From positions 372,001-436,000 of the forward strand of contig JAJDAC010000027.1 in the NCBI GenBank assembly GCA_029262065.1: DNA of 64,000 bases. Reading direction: 5' to 3'. The notes below the pieces were generated by a model. The model was not told where the DNA came from, searched no databases, and saw only the letters and a program-made list of their open reading frames with translations. This stretch comes from Candidatus Krumholzibacteriota bacterium. Lineage in GTDB: Bacteria > Krumholzibacteriota > Krumholzibacteriia > JAJRXK01. The position numbers and the translations under genes were made by a program. Shown here in pieces: positions 8,260 through 18,894 of this stretch; positions within the stretch are counted from its first letter, which is position 1, and the number at the start of each line of letters is the position of its first letter.

Positions 8260-8463
8260 ATGGCCGAGCGCAAGAACGAAGCGGAAGACCCGACGAAGGA
8301 GCCGGCCGAGACCGGGGCGGCGCATCGGTTCAAGTTCGCTCAACGATGGGAAAAGAAGCGCCAGCAGCGCAACCTGTCGAAGGCATGGTCGCTGTTGGCC
8401 CTGGACCTGGCTCTGATGCTGATCATCGTTGCCCTCACGACCTATCTGGTCAAGCAACTGTAG
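8260..8463 (+). CDS. Small single-pass membrane protein
   Basis: The 67-residue protein has a charged N-terminus (MAERKNEAEDPTKEPAE), a basic stretch (KFAQRWEKKRQQRNLSK) and one C-terminal membrane helix (SLLALDLALMLIIVALTTYLV). The preceding GGAGGATTTTCGCC supplies a Shine-Dalgarno. It is divergent from the sigma-like gene and immediately precedes tRNA-Gln. No family recognised. Confidence 0.6.
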   Translation: MAERKNEAEDPTKEPAETGAAHRFKFAQRWEKKRQQRNLSKAWSLLALDLALMLIIVALTTYLVKQL

Positions 8464-8486
8464 AGCAGTTACTCTGGTGACCAGGC

Positions 8487-8560
8487 TGGGCGGTCGTCCA
8501 AGGGCAGGACCCCAGGTTTTGGTCCTGGTGATGGGGGTTCGAATCCTCCCCGCCCAACCA
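8487..8560 (+). tRNA. trnQ: tRNA-Gln (anticodon TTG)
   Basis: A full cloverleaf is visible. The acceptor stem TGGGCGG pairs with CCGCCCA. The anticodon stem CCAGG/CCTGG encloses loop TTTTGGT with anticodon TTG at 8519-8521. The T arm GGGGGTTCGAATCCTCC is intact and CCA is encoded. TTG reads CAA (glutamine). Confidence 0.95.
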
Positions 8561-9045
8561 CCAAATCTTCAACGCGCCGCCTACGACCGGCGGCGCGAAT
8601 CCAACGACTGAAATGATATTGAGTAGAGGAAGGATAATCCCGGCCGTGAATGGCCCAGGGCCATTCGATGGATTCCACCCGAAACGCAGTGCGGGCGAAA
8701 CGCTCCCATCCCATCGTCGACGCTCCCGAATCGAGTTCGGTCGGCCGGGTTATCGTGTTCCTTACGGGACACACCAGATGCGAGCACGGCACAGGTGATA
8801 TTCAGTTGGCTCCCTGACTGTCCACTTCAGCAATGCTTGTTCCAGTGCGCAATAAATCCCATTTCGCGTAGAAATCGATGAAAAAGCGCCCGAATCAGTC
8901 CTAAGGAGGCGTTTTGGGTGGCTAATTCTGTCCGGTATCTCGGATCACCGCCCGGTTTTCGGCCACTACTGGCCCGTTGATCTGCACGCGTACTATCTGG
9001 AAGGGGACCAGGGCAAACTTTCTTCTTATGTAAGTTTGCTGTCGC
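8561..9045. other. Gene-poor stretch between tRNA-Gln and the ATP synthase promoter
   Basis: No gene of normal size is supported. A strong hairpin GCGCCGCC/GGCGGCGC lies at 8574-8596, just after the tRNA, with no T run; it may be a processing or termination site. A TAAGGAGG at 8903-8909 precedes a possible 20-codon frame starting GTG at 8918 and ending at 8980; whether it is translated is unknown. A dyad GCAAACTT/AAGTTTGC at 9013-9039 sits immediately upstream of the atp promoter and could be an operator. Confidence 0.4.
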
Positions 9046-9073
9046 TTGACGTAGCCTGGGCCCGGCTTATACT
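9046..9073 (+). promoter_or_regulatory. Sigma-70 promoter of the atp operon
   Basis: TTGACG (9046-9051) and TATACT (9068-9073) are separated by 16 bp, close to consensus, and lie 69 bp before the first gene of the ATP synthase operon. The dyad at 9013-9039 abuts the -35 box. Confidence 0.65.
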
Positions 9074-9141
9074 TCTTCGCTGTTTGCAGGCAGAAGCTGG
9101 CTGGCGAATCGGTGAGCTCCAGCCCTTCTGAGGAACCCAGA

Positions 9142-9390
9142 ATGAATGGGAAGAAAGGCCCCGGACGGCTCCAGAAGCGGGCCGCAACCATGCGGGGCGT
9201 TGGGTTTTACACGGTCATTCCCACCATGATGGTGGTCGGGCCGGTGTTTGGTTATTTAGTGGGCGCTTGGCTCGAGCGCCGGGTCGGGTACGCCCCGTGG
9301 GTCAGCTTCGCGGGGGTCGTGCTGGGTGCGATAGCGAGCGTGCGGCAGATCGTCTTGATCATGAAAAGGGCCAGCGAACGCGAGCGATGA
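9142..9390 (+). CDS. atpZ: AtpZ/AtpI-family F1Fo-ATPase accessory protein
   Basis: The 82-residue protein has two membrane helices (FYTVIPTMMVVGPVFGYLVGAWLE and PWVSFAGVVLGAIASVRQIVLIM) joined by a short basic loop, the pattern of the putative F0F1-ATPase subunit PF09527. These proteins help assemble the c-ring or handle Mg2+. The ATG at 9142 is chosen because GAGGAA lies 7 bp upstream; a GTG 30 bp earlier has no such site. First gene of the atp operon. Confidence 0.8.
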   Translation: MNGKKGPGRLQKRAATMRGVGFYTVIPTMMVVGPVFGYLVGAWLERRVGYAPWVSFAGVVLGAIASVRQIVLIMKRASERER

Positions 9391-9426
9391 CTCGCCCAAC
9401 CAGATTTCTGAAGTAGACCCCACCCA

Positions 9427-9906
9427 ATGTCCATCCAATCCCTCCCAGCCACCGCGGTCGACGCCGCGTTCCTCAGGCGGGTCTACGTGTACAGCCTGGT
9501 ACTCGCGGGTCTGGCTGCGCTGGTGTTGGCGCAAACGGTCAGCCGGCCCTGGGGCCTTGGCTTTGCCGCCGCCGGGGTGTGGAGCGTCGCCAACTTCTGG
9601 GCTCTGGAGCGACTGATGCGAATGGGCGTGGGTCCGGGTCCCAAGGACCCCGTCGCCATCATGATCGCCGGCGCCGTGAAGGCCCCGGTGCTGTACGGCC
9701 TGGGCGCGGTCATCGTGGTCTTCGGCAAGTTTCCTCCGCTATCGCTCATCGCCGGTTTCTCGGTACCCATGACAGTGCTGGTGCTCAAGGTGATTGGTCG
9801 TATTCTGTCTGCGAAGATGAACGCTTCCAACGAACTCGTTGGTACTGGTCTTTCGGACCAGGGAAGCCAATCGCAGGTACATCCCACTCAGGCGCGAGAA
9901 GGATGA
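9427..9906 (+). CDS. atpI: ATP synthase subunit I-like membrane protein
   Basis: The 159-residue protein has four predicted helices (VYSLVLAGLAALVLAQTV; GLGFAAAGVWSVANFWAL; IMIAGAVKAPVLYGLGAVIVVF; LSLIAGFSVPMTVLVLKVIG) and a polar tail. Length, topology and position between atpZ and atpB fit AtpI, a c-ring assembly chaperone; sequence signatures are weak in this family, so the call depends partly on context. Its stop overlaps the next start (ATGA at 9903-9906). Confidence 0.7.
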   Translation: MSIQSLPATAVDAAFLRRVYVYSLVLAGLAALVLAQTVSRPWGLGFAAAGVWSVANFWALERLMRMGVGPGPKDPVAIMIAGAVKAPVLYGLGAVIVVFGKFPPLSLIAGFSVPMTVLVLKVIGRILSAKMNASNELVGTGLSDQGSQSQVHPTQAREG

Positions 9907-11018
9907 TCGAGTTCATGAAGCGCGGAATGAATCTCCGGCGGCCGATGCTCGTGCTGTCTCTGTTGACGGCGGCGTTTCTGTTGGCGTTTCCGGCGGCAGT
10001 CCAGCTTGCTCATGCGGAAGATGCGCACGCGAGCGACGCGACGGCCGTTTCCCAGACCGACGATCACGCTCAACCCGACGACTCGGGTCACGGCGAAGGT
10101 CCGGCGCACAGCGAACCTCATGGTGACGCTGACCCGCACGGCGATGACATACACGGCGGAGAACACGGCGAAGAGCATCACGCCGAGCACGGCGAGCACG
10201 TCGAGCTTCCGCACACGCTCATGCTTCTGCGAGCGCTGGGTATCATTCCCAAGTACGACCACGCCAAGGTCGAAGCCGGCGGAAGCTATCTGACCAGCGG
10301 CGCCGGCATTGGCGCCTGGGTCCACGTGTTCGAAAACACATTCTTTGCGCTGTTGGCCTCGCTGGTCATCAGCCTGGTGTCCATCACCGTCTACAACAAG
10401 CGCGAGGTCTTGCCTGGCCGTCTGCAGGCCCTGGTAGAGCTCATCGTTGAAAACGTCGACAACATGATGACCACGATCATGGGCCCCATAGGTCGCAACT
10501 ACACGCCGTTCGTGGGCACCATTTTCGTCTACTTGTTGTGCATGAACTACTCGGGGCTCATTCCGTTGGGTAAGGCGTCCACGTCGACGTTCCTGAACAA
10601 CTTCAGCGTGGCGCTGATCGTGTTCTTGTTCGTGCAGTACACGGGTATTCGCAAGAACGGGATCGGCGGCTACCTCCATCACCTTTGCGGCTCGCCCAAG
10701 GATATCACCGGTTGGTTGTTGGCACCGCTCATGTTGTTTCTCGAGCTGTTCGGCGAGTTGATCAAGCCGGTCAGCCTGAGCCTGCGTCTTTTTGGAAATA
10801 TTTTTGGCGAAGACATGCTGCTGGTGATCTTCGCGTTGTTGGGAGTTGTCCTGGTGTCGGTGCTCGGAATTCCGGGCCTCGATGGTAACGTGGGCATTCC
10901 CTTGCACCTTCCCTTCCTGATGTTGTCGATGTTGTTGGGTTTCATCCAGGCCATGGTGTTTTCGCTGCTTGCGGCGGTCTACATCTCCATGATGTTGCCC
11001 CACGACGACCATCACTAA
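9903..11018 (+). CDS. atpB: F1Fo ATP synthase subunit a, with exported His/Asp/Glu-rich N-terminal extension
   Basis: Subunit a forms the proton half-channels beside the c-ring. The core (about residues 110-371) carries NYSGLIPLGK, FLELFGELIKPVSLSLRLFGN with the essential arginine, and FIQAMVFSLLAAVYI. Before it is a signal-peptide-like segment (NLRRPMLVLSLLTAAFLLAFPAA) and about 70 residues with some 14 histidines and many Asp/Glu (DSGHGEGPAHSEPHG; GGEHGEEHHAEHGEH), predicted to lie outside the inner membrane. Comparable leaders occur in some Bacteroidota-type AtpB proteins. The start at 9903 overlaps the atpI stop; ATG at 9915 is an alternative. Confidence 0.92.
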   Translation: MIEFMKRGMNLRRPMLVLSLLTAAFLLAFPAAVQLAHAEDAHASDATAVSQTDDHAQPDDSGHGEGPAHSEPHGDADPHGDDIHGGEHGEEHHAEHGEHVELPHTLMLLRALGIIPKYDHAKVEAGGSYLTSGAGIGAWVHVFENTFFALLASLVISLVSITVYNKREVLPGRLQALVELIVENVDNMMTTIMGPIGRNYTPFVGTIFVYLLCMNYSGLIPLGKASTSTFLNNFSVALIVFLFVQYTGIRKNGIGGYLHHLCGSPKDITGWLLAPLMLFLELFGELIKPVSLSLRLFGNIFGEDMLLVIFALLGVVLVSVLGIPGLDGNVGIPLHLPFLMLSMLLGFIQAMVFSLLAAVYISMMLPHDDHH

Positions 11019-11094
11019 GGGATGTTGGAATTCGGTCGTCGGCAACGAGGTCGGCGGTCGGAGTTGATGAGAACGGAACGAAAGGAACAAGACA

Positions 11095-11322
11095 ATGGAG
11101 CTTCTGGGACTCGCCCTGCCTTTGGGCGTCGGCCTGGCCGCGATTGGAAGTGCCTTCGGTCTCGGTATGGCCGTAAAGGGCGCCATGGAGTCCATGGGTC
11201 GTCAGCCGGAGGCCATCGGTCAGATCCAGACCGCCATGATCATCGGTTGTGCCTTCATCGAGGCTCTGACGATCTACGCGCTTCTTACCGTGATTCTTCT
11301 GATGGGTAACCTGAGCGCCTAG
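11095..11322 (+). CDS. atpE: F1Fo ATP synthase subunit c
   Basis: The 75-residue hairpin has two membrane helices joined by the polar loop GRQPEA. Helix 2 has the ion-binding glutamate in IIGCAFIEALTIYALL. The residues after Glu are A-L rather than S/T-T and helix 1 lacks the coordinating Gln, so a proton-driven rather than sodium-driven ring is expected. AAAGGAA precedes the ATG. A strong hairpin follows before atpF and may help set the high c-subunit dosage. Confidence 0.95.
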   Translation: MELLGLALPLGVGLAAIGSAFGLGMAVKGAMESMGRQPEAIGQIQTAMIIGCAFIEALTIYALLTVILLMGNLSA

Positions 11323-11380
11323 CTCGTTTCCCTGGACGGCTACACGTTCGGACGTCCGTTCCTTTCGAAGTTGGTTTTGC

Positions 11381-11404
11381 CCCGGGGCGCTTGAGCGCCC
11401 CGGG
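11381..11404 (+). terminator. Intercistronic GC hairpin between atpE and atpF
   Basis: CCCGGGGCGC and GCGCCCCGGG form a perfect 10-bp stem with a TTGA loop. No T run follows (ACAGTCG), so it is more likely a partial attenuator or a 3'-end stabiliser for the atpZIBE message than a full terminator. Confidence 0.55.
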
Positions 11405-11466
11405 ACAGTCGCCAACTCGATCGCGGTCGTCATGAGTGCGGATTTTTTCAGCGCCAAGGATATTCC

Positions 11467-11982
11467 ATGGAAGCACTGACGCAGGGCTTATTTCTCAAGG
11501 ACATCGTCGCGTTGCTCGTGACGAACATCCTTGCGTTCATTCTGCTGCTGCTGATTCTCAGAAAGTTCGCGTGGGGTCCCATCCTCAAGATGTTGGACGA
11601 CCGTCGCGACAAGGTTCAGGGCGACTACGCCACGGCGAAGGCCAAGGTCGACGAGGCCGAAGGACTGCGTCAGGGCTTTGAAGACAAGCTGGACGACATC
11701 AAGGGTCTCGAGCGCGAACGCGTGCAAGAGGCCGTGAAGCGGGGCGAAAGCATTGCCGCCAGCCTGGAACGAGCGGCGCGCGACAAGGCCGAAGACATTC
11801 GTGAGAAGGGTCATGCCGACCTCGACCGCGATGTGGCCACCGCGCGACTCGAATTGCGTGAAACGGTCGTAAGCATGACGATCACGGCGGCCGAGAAGCT
11901 CGTGAAGGAAAAGCTCGACGATGCCAAGCATCGTCAGTTGATCGAGGACTTCATTTCGGGCCTGGGGGATTCGCGTGCCTAG
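11467..11982 (+). CDS. atpF: F1Fo ATP synthase subunit b
   Basis: The 171-residue protein has one N-terminal membrane helix (DIVALLVTNILAFILLLLIL) followed by WGPILKMLDDRRDKVQGDYA and a long charged amphipathic helix, the standard peripheral-stalk architecture. AAGGAT lies 6 bp before the ATG. It overlaps atpH by 8 bp. Confidence 0.93.
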   Translation: MEALTQGLFLKDIVALLVTNILAFILLLLILRKFAWGPILKMLDDRRDKVQGDYATAKAKVDEAEGLRQGFEDKLDDIKGLERERVQEAVKRGESIAASLERAARDKAEDIREKGHADLDRDVATARLELRETVVSMTITAAEKLVKEKLDDAKHRQLIEDFISGLGDSRA

Positions 11983-12520
11983 CGAAGTCGTCGCCGGTAG
12001 ATACGCCGAAGCGCTCATGGGCGCGGTAACGGATCCGTTGGTCATGCAGGCCATCAACGAAGAGCTACGCCAAGTAGCCGACATCGTTGAAGGACACCCG
12101 CAGTTCAAGACGTTTCTCGAGGGTCCAAGCGTTCGTACCCAGGACAAGCACGGCCTCATGGCCAAGCTGTTCAAGGCCGAACTGAACCCGCTCACCATGG
12201 ACTATCTGCGATTGTTGATCGACAAGGACCGGATAGATCATCTGGAACCGTCGTCCACGATCTTCCAGCGCCTGGTCGAGACCAAGCGTAACCAGGTGAG
12301 GGTCGAGGTTACTACGGCGGTTCCTTTGCCGGCGGACATGGCCGACCGTCTGAAGCGACGTCTCGATGCTATTACGTCCAAGGACACCATTCTCGAGCCC
12401 AGAGTCGATCCGCGGATCGTGGGCGGAGTGATTGTGAAATTCGAAGAGCGCGTGATCGATGGCAGCATCCGCACGTCGCTGACCGACATCAAAAAGGATC
12501 TGATGGCCGCCAATCTGTAG
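11975..12520 (+). CDS. atpH: F1Fo ATP synthase subunit delta
   Basis: 181 residues starting at GTG inside the end of atpF. EVVAGRYAEALMGAV at the N-terminus, NPLTMDYLRLLIDKDRIDHL in the middle and RIVGGVIVKFEERVIDGSIRTSL at the C-terminus are the usual OSCP/delta signatures. Delta joins the peripheral stalk to the top of F1. Confidence 0.93.
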   Translation: MPSEVVAGRYAEALMGAVTDPLVMQAINEELRQVADIVEGHPQFKTFLEGPSVRTQDKHGLMAKLFKAELNPLTMDYLRLLIDKDRIDHLEPSSTIFQRLVETKRNQVRVEVTTAVPLPADMADRLKRRLDAITSKDTILEPRVDPRIVGGVIVKFEERVIDGSIRTSLTDIKKDLMAANL

Positions 12521-12541
12521 GCCGTTCGAAGGAGATTCGCC

Positions 12542-14050
12542 TTGAAGCTGCGTCCCGATGAAATCAGCTCCGTACTTACTTCGGAGCTCCAACAGTACAG
12601 CCAGGAGCTCAACGTCGAGAGCGTGGGCACCATTCTGCAGGTCGGTGACGGTATCGCGCGCATCTACGGACTGCGCGACGTCATGGCCGGTGAGCTGGTG
12701 GAGTTCGAGAACGGCATCCAGGGCATGGTGCTGAACCTCGAAGCAGATTCCGTCGGCTGCGCCATCTTTGGCAGCGACCAGCATATCAAAGAAGGCGACA
12801 CGGTCCGGCGTACCGAGAAGATTGCCTCGATCCCCGTGGGCGAAGCACTGCTTGGCCGCGTGGTGGATCCGCTGGGAAATCCCACCGATGGCAAGGGTCC
12901 CATCGCCGCCACCGAGACTCGTTTGATCGAGTTCAAGGCGCCCGGCGTGCTCGACCGTCAGCCGGTGACCGAGCCGCTGCAGACCGGTATCAAGGCCATC
13001 GATTCCATGATCCCCATTGGCCGCGGCCAACGTGAGTTGATCATTGGCGATCGCCAGACCGGCAAGACGGCGATCATCCTGGATACCATCATCAACCAGA
13101 AGAACACCGACGTTCACTGCATCTACGTGGCCATTGGTCAGAAGGCCTCGACGGTCGCGGGTGTGGAACGCGAGCTGCGCGAGAACGGCGCCATGGAATA
13201 CACCACCATCGTGGCGGCCAACGCATCGGACCCCGCACCCATGCAGTACATCGCGCCCTACTCCGGCGCGGCGTTGGGTGAGTACTTCCTGTTCGGCGGC
13301 AAGCACGCCGTCATTTTCTACGACGATCTTTCCAAGCAGGCCGCTGCGTACCGCCAGCTGTCGCTGCTGCTGCGTCGCCCGCCGGGCCGCGAGGCGTTTC
13401 CCGGCGACGTGTTCTACACGCATAGCCGGCTGCTCGAACGCGCCGCCAAGATGAGCGACGAGAAGGGCGGCGGTAGCCTTACGGCGCTGCCGGTCATCGA
13501 AACGCAAGCCGGCGATGTGTCGGCCTACATTCCCACCAACGTGATCTCCATTACCGACGGTCAGATCTTCCTGGAGAGCGATCTGTTCTTCTCGGGTCAA
13601 CGGCCCGCGGTGAACGCCGGTATTTCGGTGAGTCGTGTGGGTGGTAACGCGCAGACCAAGGCCATGAAGAAGGTGGCTGGTCGTTTGCGGTTGGACCTGG
13701 CCCAGTACCGCGAACTGGCTGCGTTCTCGCAGTTTGCCAGCGATCTGGACAAGGCCACGCAGGCGCAGTTGGCGCGTGGTCAGCGCGTGCTCGAGATCCT
13801 GAAGCAGGACCAGTACAAACCCATGGCCATGGAGAAGCAGGTCACCATCATCTACGCGGTCATCAACAGCCACGTGGATCATGTGCCGGTGGAAAAGGTC
13901 GTGGAGTACGAGAAGCAGTTCCACGTGTTCATGGACGACAAGGGCAGCGACGTACTGCATCAGATTCGCGAAGTCGGCGTGCTGAACGAAGAGATCGAAG
14001 GCGCGTTGAAGACCGCCATCGAGCAGTTCAACGCGCAGTTCCAGGCCTAG
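12542..14050 (+). CDS. atpA: F1Fo ATP synthase subunit alpha
   Basis: 502 residues, normal family length. It starts at TTG with AAGGAGA upstream; the first residues [15 protein letters not shown] fit the family. Walker A GDRQTGKT is at residues 169-176. The alpha signature [17 protein letters not shown] and [11 protein letters not shown] are present. Non-catalytic nucleotide-binding subunit of the F1 hexamer. Confidence 0.97.
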   Translation: MKLRPDEISSVLTSELQQYSQELNVESVGTILQVGDGIARIYGLRDVMAGELVEFENGIQGMVLNLEADSVGCAIFGSDQHIKEGDTVRRTEKIASIPVGEALLGRVVDPLGNPTDGKGPIAATETRLIEFKAPGVLDRQPVTEPLQTGIKAIDSMIPIGRGQRELIIGDRQTGKTAIILDTIINQKNTDVHCIYVAIGQKASTVAGVERELRENGAMEYTTIVAANASDPAPMQYIAPYSGAALGEYFLFGGKHAVIFYDDLSKQAAAYRQLSLLLRRPPGREAFPGDVFYTHSRLLERAAKMSDEKGGGSLTALPVIETQAGDVSAYIPTNVISITDGQIFLESDLFFSGQRPAVNAGISVSRVGGNAQTKAMKKVAGRLRLDLAQYRELAAFSQFASDLDKATQAQLARGQRVLEILKQDQYKPMAMEKQVTIIYAVINSHVDHVPVEKVVEYEKQFHVFMDDKGSDVLHQIREVGVLNEEIEGALKTAIEQFNAQFQA

Positions 14051-14068
14051 GTAACGTAGGAGTCGCCG

Positions 14069-16376
<2,308 letters not shown>

Positions 16377-16377
<1 letters not shown>

Positions 16378-16811
16378 TGTCGACCACGCCGTTTCAACTG
16401 AGCATCGTTACGCCTGAGCGAACCATCTATGAGGGTGAGGTTACTTCGGTGACCTTGCCCGCTACCGATGGTTACGTTGGGATCTGGGCGAATCATGCAC
16501 CCATGGTTGCCGCCATGCGGGCCGGGGTGCTGACGTTTGATACCGTGAAGGCGCAGCACTCGGGTGAGATGTGGGCGGTGGGCCAGGGGTTCTGTGAGGT
16601 CTCCGATAACCAGTGCATCGTGCTGGTCGATTCAGCCCAGGCTGAAGGGGAGATCGACTACGACTCGGTGCGCGCGCATCTGGCGCGGCGGAAGAAGGAA
16701 CTGCGCGAGCATCTTGCCGATCCGGAGTTTGACGCGGAAGTGGCGGAGCGGGAGATTGAGGAAGATGAGGCGATGCTGCGGGTTGGGTTCTTGCGGGGGA
16801 GCCGGGGGTAG
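16377..16811 (+). CDS. atpC: F1Fo ATP synthase subunit epsilon
   Basis: 144 residues from a GTG overlapping the atpD stop. The beta-sandwich (FQLSIVTPERTIYEGEVTSVTLPATDGYVGIWANHAPMVAAM) is canonical and is followed by a two-helix C-terminal domain (LARRKKELREHL; EVAEREIEEDEAMLRV). It couples F1 to the c-ring and may inhibit hydrolysis. Last gene of the operon. Confidence 0.93.
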
Positions 16812-16835
16812 CCGTTCTCTTTCCGAGTCTTTTGG

Positions 16836-16864
16836 AACGCCCGGCCAGTTTGGCTGGGCGTTTC
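16836..16864 (+). terminator. Rho-independent terminator of the atp operon
   Basis: AACGCCCGGCCA and TGGCTGGGCGTT pair with one bulge around a GTT loop, followed by TTCTGTC. It lies 24 bp after atpC. Confidence 0.8.
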
Positions 16865-16878
16865 TGTCTCGGAGAACC

Positions 16879-16896
16879 ATGGGACCCGGGTCCCAT
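16879..16896. repeat. Intergenic palindrome, copy 1
   Basis: Perfect 18-bp palindrome ATGGGACCCGGGTCCCAT. Identical copies occur at 19428, 31661 and 45194, always between genes. Copies 1 and 2 bracket the protease/lipoprotein/DUF2059 trio. There is no T run, so it is not a simple terminator; a protein-binding or REP-like element is possible. Confidence 0.8.
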
Positions 16897-16986
16897 ACAG
16901 CCTCGCTGTCGGGAAGAGTCGTCGCTTTCAACGCCAACCCCCTTCTGCTACCCTCCCAGTCAGCTCTTTACCCAGAGGAGTCTGCA

Positions 16987-18477
16987 ATGCGCCCAATTCT
17001 GATCTTCCTAACCCTACTATTGTTCGCCACCTGTGTCCCTCAGGCCCACGCCCAACGCGCATTCAGCGAAGAAACCCAGGTCTTCCGCGACGTCCGCGAC
17101 GGCGTCTTCACGGTCTACAGCGAATACGGCAAAGGCACGGGGTTCCTCGTCAGTGCCGACGGCCTGGTAGTCACCAACGCTCACGTACTCTCGACGTCCG
17201 ACCGCATCCGCGTGGTCCTGGATCCTGGTCTCAAGGTCGAGGCCACGATCGTGCACGCCGACGAGAAGAAGGACCTGGCCATACTCAGAGTGCACACTTC
17301 GTTTGTGCACGATCGACCGGTCCTGGCACTTTCCGACGGCGCGGATGGCTACGTCGAAGTGGGAGAGCGGGTTCTCGCCATTGGCTCGCCGCTGAACCAG
17401 GACCGCGTTCTCACCAGCGGTATCGTGAGCAAGGTGGAAGAGGGCGCCATCATTGCCGACGTCAACATCAACCCGGGCAGCTCTGGTGGGCCGTTGCTGA
17501 ATCTGGCGAGCGACGTGGTTGGCATCAACACCTTCGGCGACGTGGCCGCTCGCGGCCAGGGCCTCGCGGGGTCCATCAGCGTGAGGGAGTTGCATCGCGT
17601 ATTGGAGAAGGCTCGCACCAAACTCGACACAGCCGAGGAACCCTCAACTGCTAAGTATCCCTGCATGCCCGACCGCGCCTACCCGGTGCGAGCACTGCAA
17701 GACGCCGTGACGCGTTTCGACTACGTGAGCAGCTTCGAAGAGGAAGAGCATGTCTTCGGCCGTCCCGGGCGCACGAAATCCGATCACGCTCGAGGCGCGT
17801 CGGGGGCTCAACCTTTCAGGATGGAACTCGGCGGCTTCGAGATCCTTGTCTTCACTCCGCCTCGGCTCTACTACGTGGTCAAGAGGCGGGAAATCGACCG
17901 TGCTGAGCGAGCCGGCCGTCGCTCGGAAGAGGCGCGCGAGGACGCAGACGTTTTCGGAGATCTCCGTGAATGGGGACAATATGCGGGCGGATGGACACCT
18001 ACCGTGATGTTCGTGGTCATGCCCAAGTTGGGACAAACCGGTTCCAGCGTCTTCGGCAATATCATATCCGGCATCGCCAGTGGCATCACAGGGATCAGTA
18101 CTGGGTCACATTCGGAGCTGGAATTCAAAGGCGACGTGGCCGAGTTCGATCTCTACGAAGACGGGGAGATGGTGTCCGACCTTCAGCGCGGCGTGACCTG
18201 GATTCCGCTGGATTTTTCAACGGGCGGGTTCTACTCGGCGAGCGGTAAAGACCTGGCTCGCATGGGAGTCTTTCAATACTCAGCCGAAGACTTCGCGGTC
18301 GACGAAAACGGCCTCTGGCCCGATATCGATGTCTTCGTTCGCTCCTCAGACGAGGACGCCCCGCGCCGGATGACCCTGCCGCCGGGAGTTGTGGAAGCCA
18401 TTCATGCAGACTTCGACGAGTATCGCTGGTCCCTTCAGGCCGCGCAGGCCCCTCTGGTAGTGAAAGGGGCGAACTGA
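16987..18477 (+). CDS. Exported trypsin-like serine protease (S1C/DegP-type) with unknown C-terminal domain
   Basis: 496 residues from an ATG with AGAGGAG upstream. The signal peptide (MRPILIFLTLLLFATCVPQA, cleavage near AHAQ) is followed by a chymotrypsin-fold domain with triad motifs VVTNAHVLS (His), KKDLAILRV (Asp) and INPGSSGGPLL (Ser), and ERVLAIGSPLN. There is no PDZ domain. Instead, residues about 220-496 form an unrecognised region containing a hydrophobic Gly/Ser/Ile segment (GSSVFGNIISGIASGITGIS). It probably acts in envelope proteolysis or sensing. The stop overlaps the next lipoprotein start (TGATG). Confidence 0.85.
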   Translation: MRPILIFLTLLLFATCVPQAHAQRAFSEETQVFRDVRDGVFTVYSEYGKGTGFLVSADGLVVTNAHVLSTSDRIRVVLDPGLKVEATIVHADEKKDLAILRVHTSFVHDRPVLALSDGADGYVEVGERVLAIGSPLNQDRVLTSGIVSKVEEGAIIADVNINPGSSGGPLLNLASDVVGINTFGDVAARGQGLAGSISVRELHRVLEKARTKLDTAEEPSTAKYPCMPDRAYPVRALQDAVTRFDYVSSFEEEEHVFGRPGRTKSDHARGASGAQPFRMELGGFEILVFTPPRLYYVVKRREIDRAERAGRRSEEAREDADVFGDLREWGQYAGGWTPTVMFVVMPKLGQTGSSVFGNIISGIASGITGISTGSHSELEFKGDVAEFDLYEDGEMVSDLQRGVTWIPLDFSTGGFYSASGKDLARMGVFQYSAEDFAVDENGLWPDIDVFVRSSDEDAPRRMTLPPGVVEAIHADFDEYRWSLQAAQAPLVVKGAN

Positions 18478-18854
18478 TGCGTATCCAAGTCCTGAACCCA
18501 ATTTGCCTGGTGCTTGTTGGCATTGCCATCGCAGCTCTCTGCGTCGGCTGCAATGGCAAGCCGCCCGTCCGAATCGTCGACATCGACCCAGCTTCACTGC
18601 AGGTGGGATCGTCCGCCCTCGACGTGCGTGCCCTGTACGGCTCCCCCGAACACGCCTACACCATGGAGTTCGGACAAGAAACCGACCACATCTGGGACGG
18701 TGTGGTCTGGGAGTACAAGATGGGAAACAATCCAACGTACGTATGGACACAGCGCCCGCTGAAGGGGCGGTTGGTCTTTGCCGTAGCTGGCTCCGATACG
18801 TTGCTCAACCACTGGGATCTCGAGCGACCGGTCGCTCCGGCGCGAGTTCAGTAG
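18477..18854 (+). CDS. Small lipoprotein, SmpA/OmlA (BamE)-like
   Basis: 125 residues. A signal peptide ends in a lipobox (ALCVGC, lipidated Cys at about 24). The mature part has SLQVGSSALDVRALYGSPE, resembling the LxxGxxxxxVxxxxGxP motif of BamE/SmpA-type proteins, then WEYKMGN and RLVFAVAGSD. Overlaps the protease stop by one base, so it is likely co-translated and outer-membrane associated. The fold call is moderate; true BamE function is not implied. Confidence 0.65.
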   Translation: MRIQVLNPICLVLVGIAIAALCVGCNGKPPVRIVDIDPASLQVGSSALDVRALYGSPEHAYTMEFGQETDHIWDGVVWEYKMGNNPTYVWTQRPLKGRLVFAVAGSDTLLNHWDLERPVAPARVQ

Positions 18855-18894
18855 CGACAATCAGACGTTGTCGCATGCCAAAAGGAAAGCGCCG

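Noticed and set aside
8487-9130. tRNA-adjacent gene-poor region considered as an integration site
   Set aside because: No duplicate of the tRNA 3' end, no integrase and no atypical base composition were seen.
9888-11195. 435-codon minus-strand frame across atpB
   Set aside because: Shadow of atpB; the Gln/His-rich translation mirrors the histidine-rich and leucine codons of the real gene.
12065-13960. Long open frame of 631 codons on the minus strand across atpH-atpA
   Set aside because: It is antisense to highly conserved ATP synthase genes and exists because high-GC codon use leaves the reverse frame open. The translation has no recognisable domain and no ribosome site.
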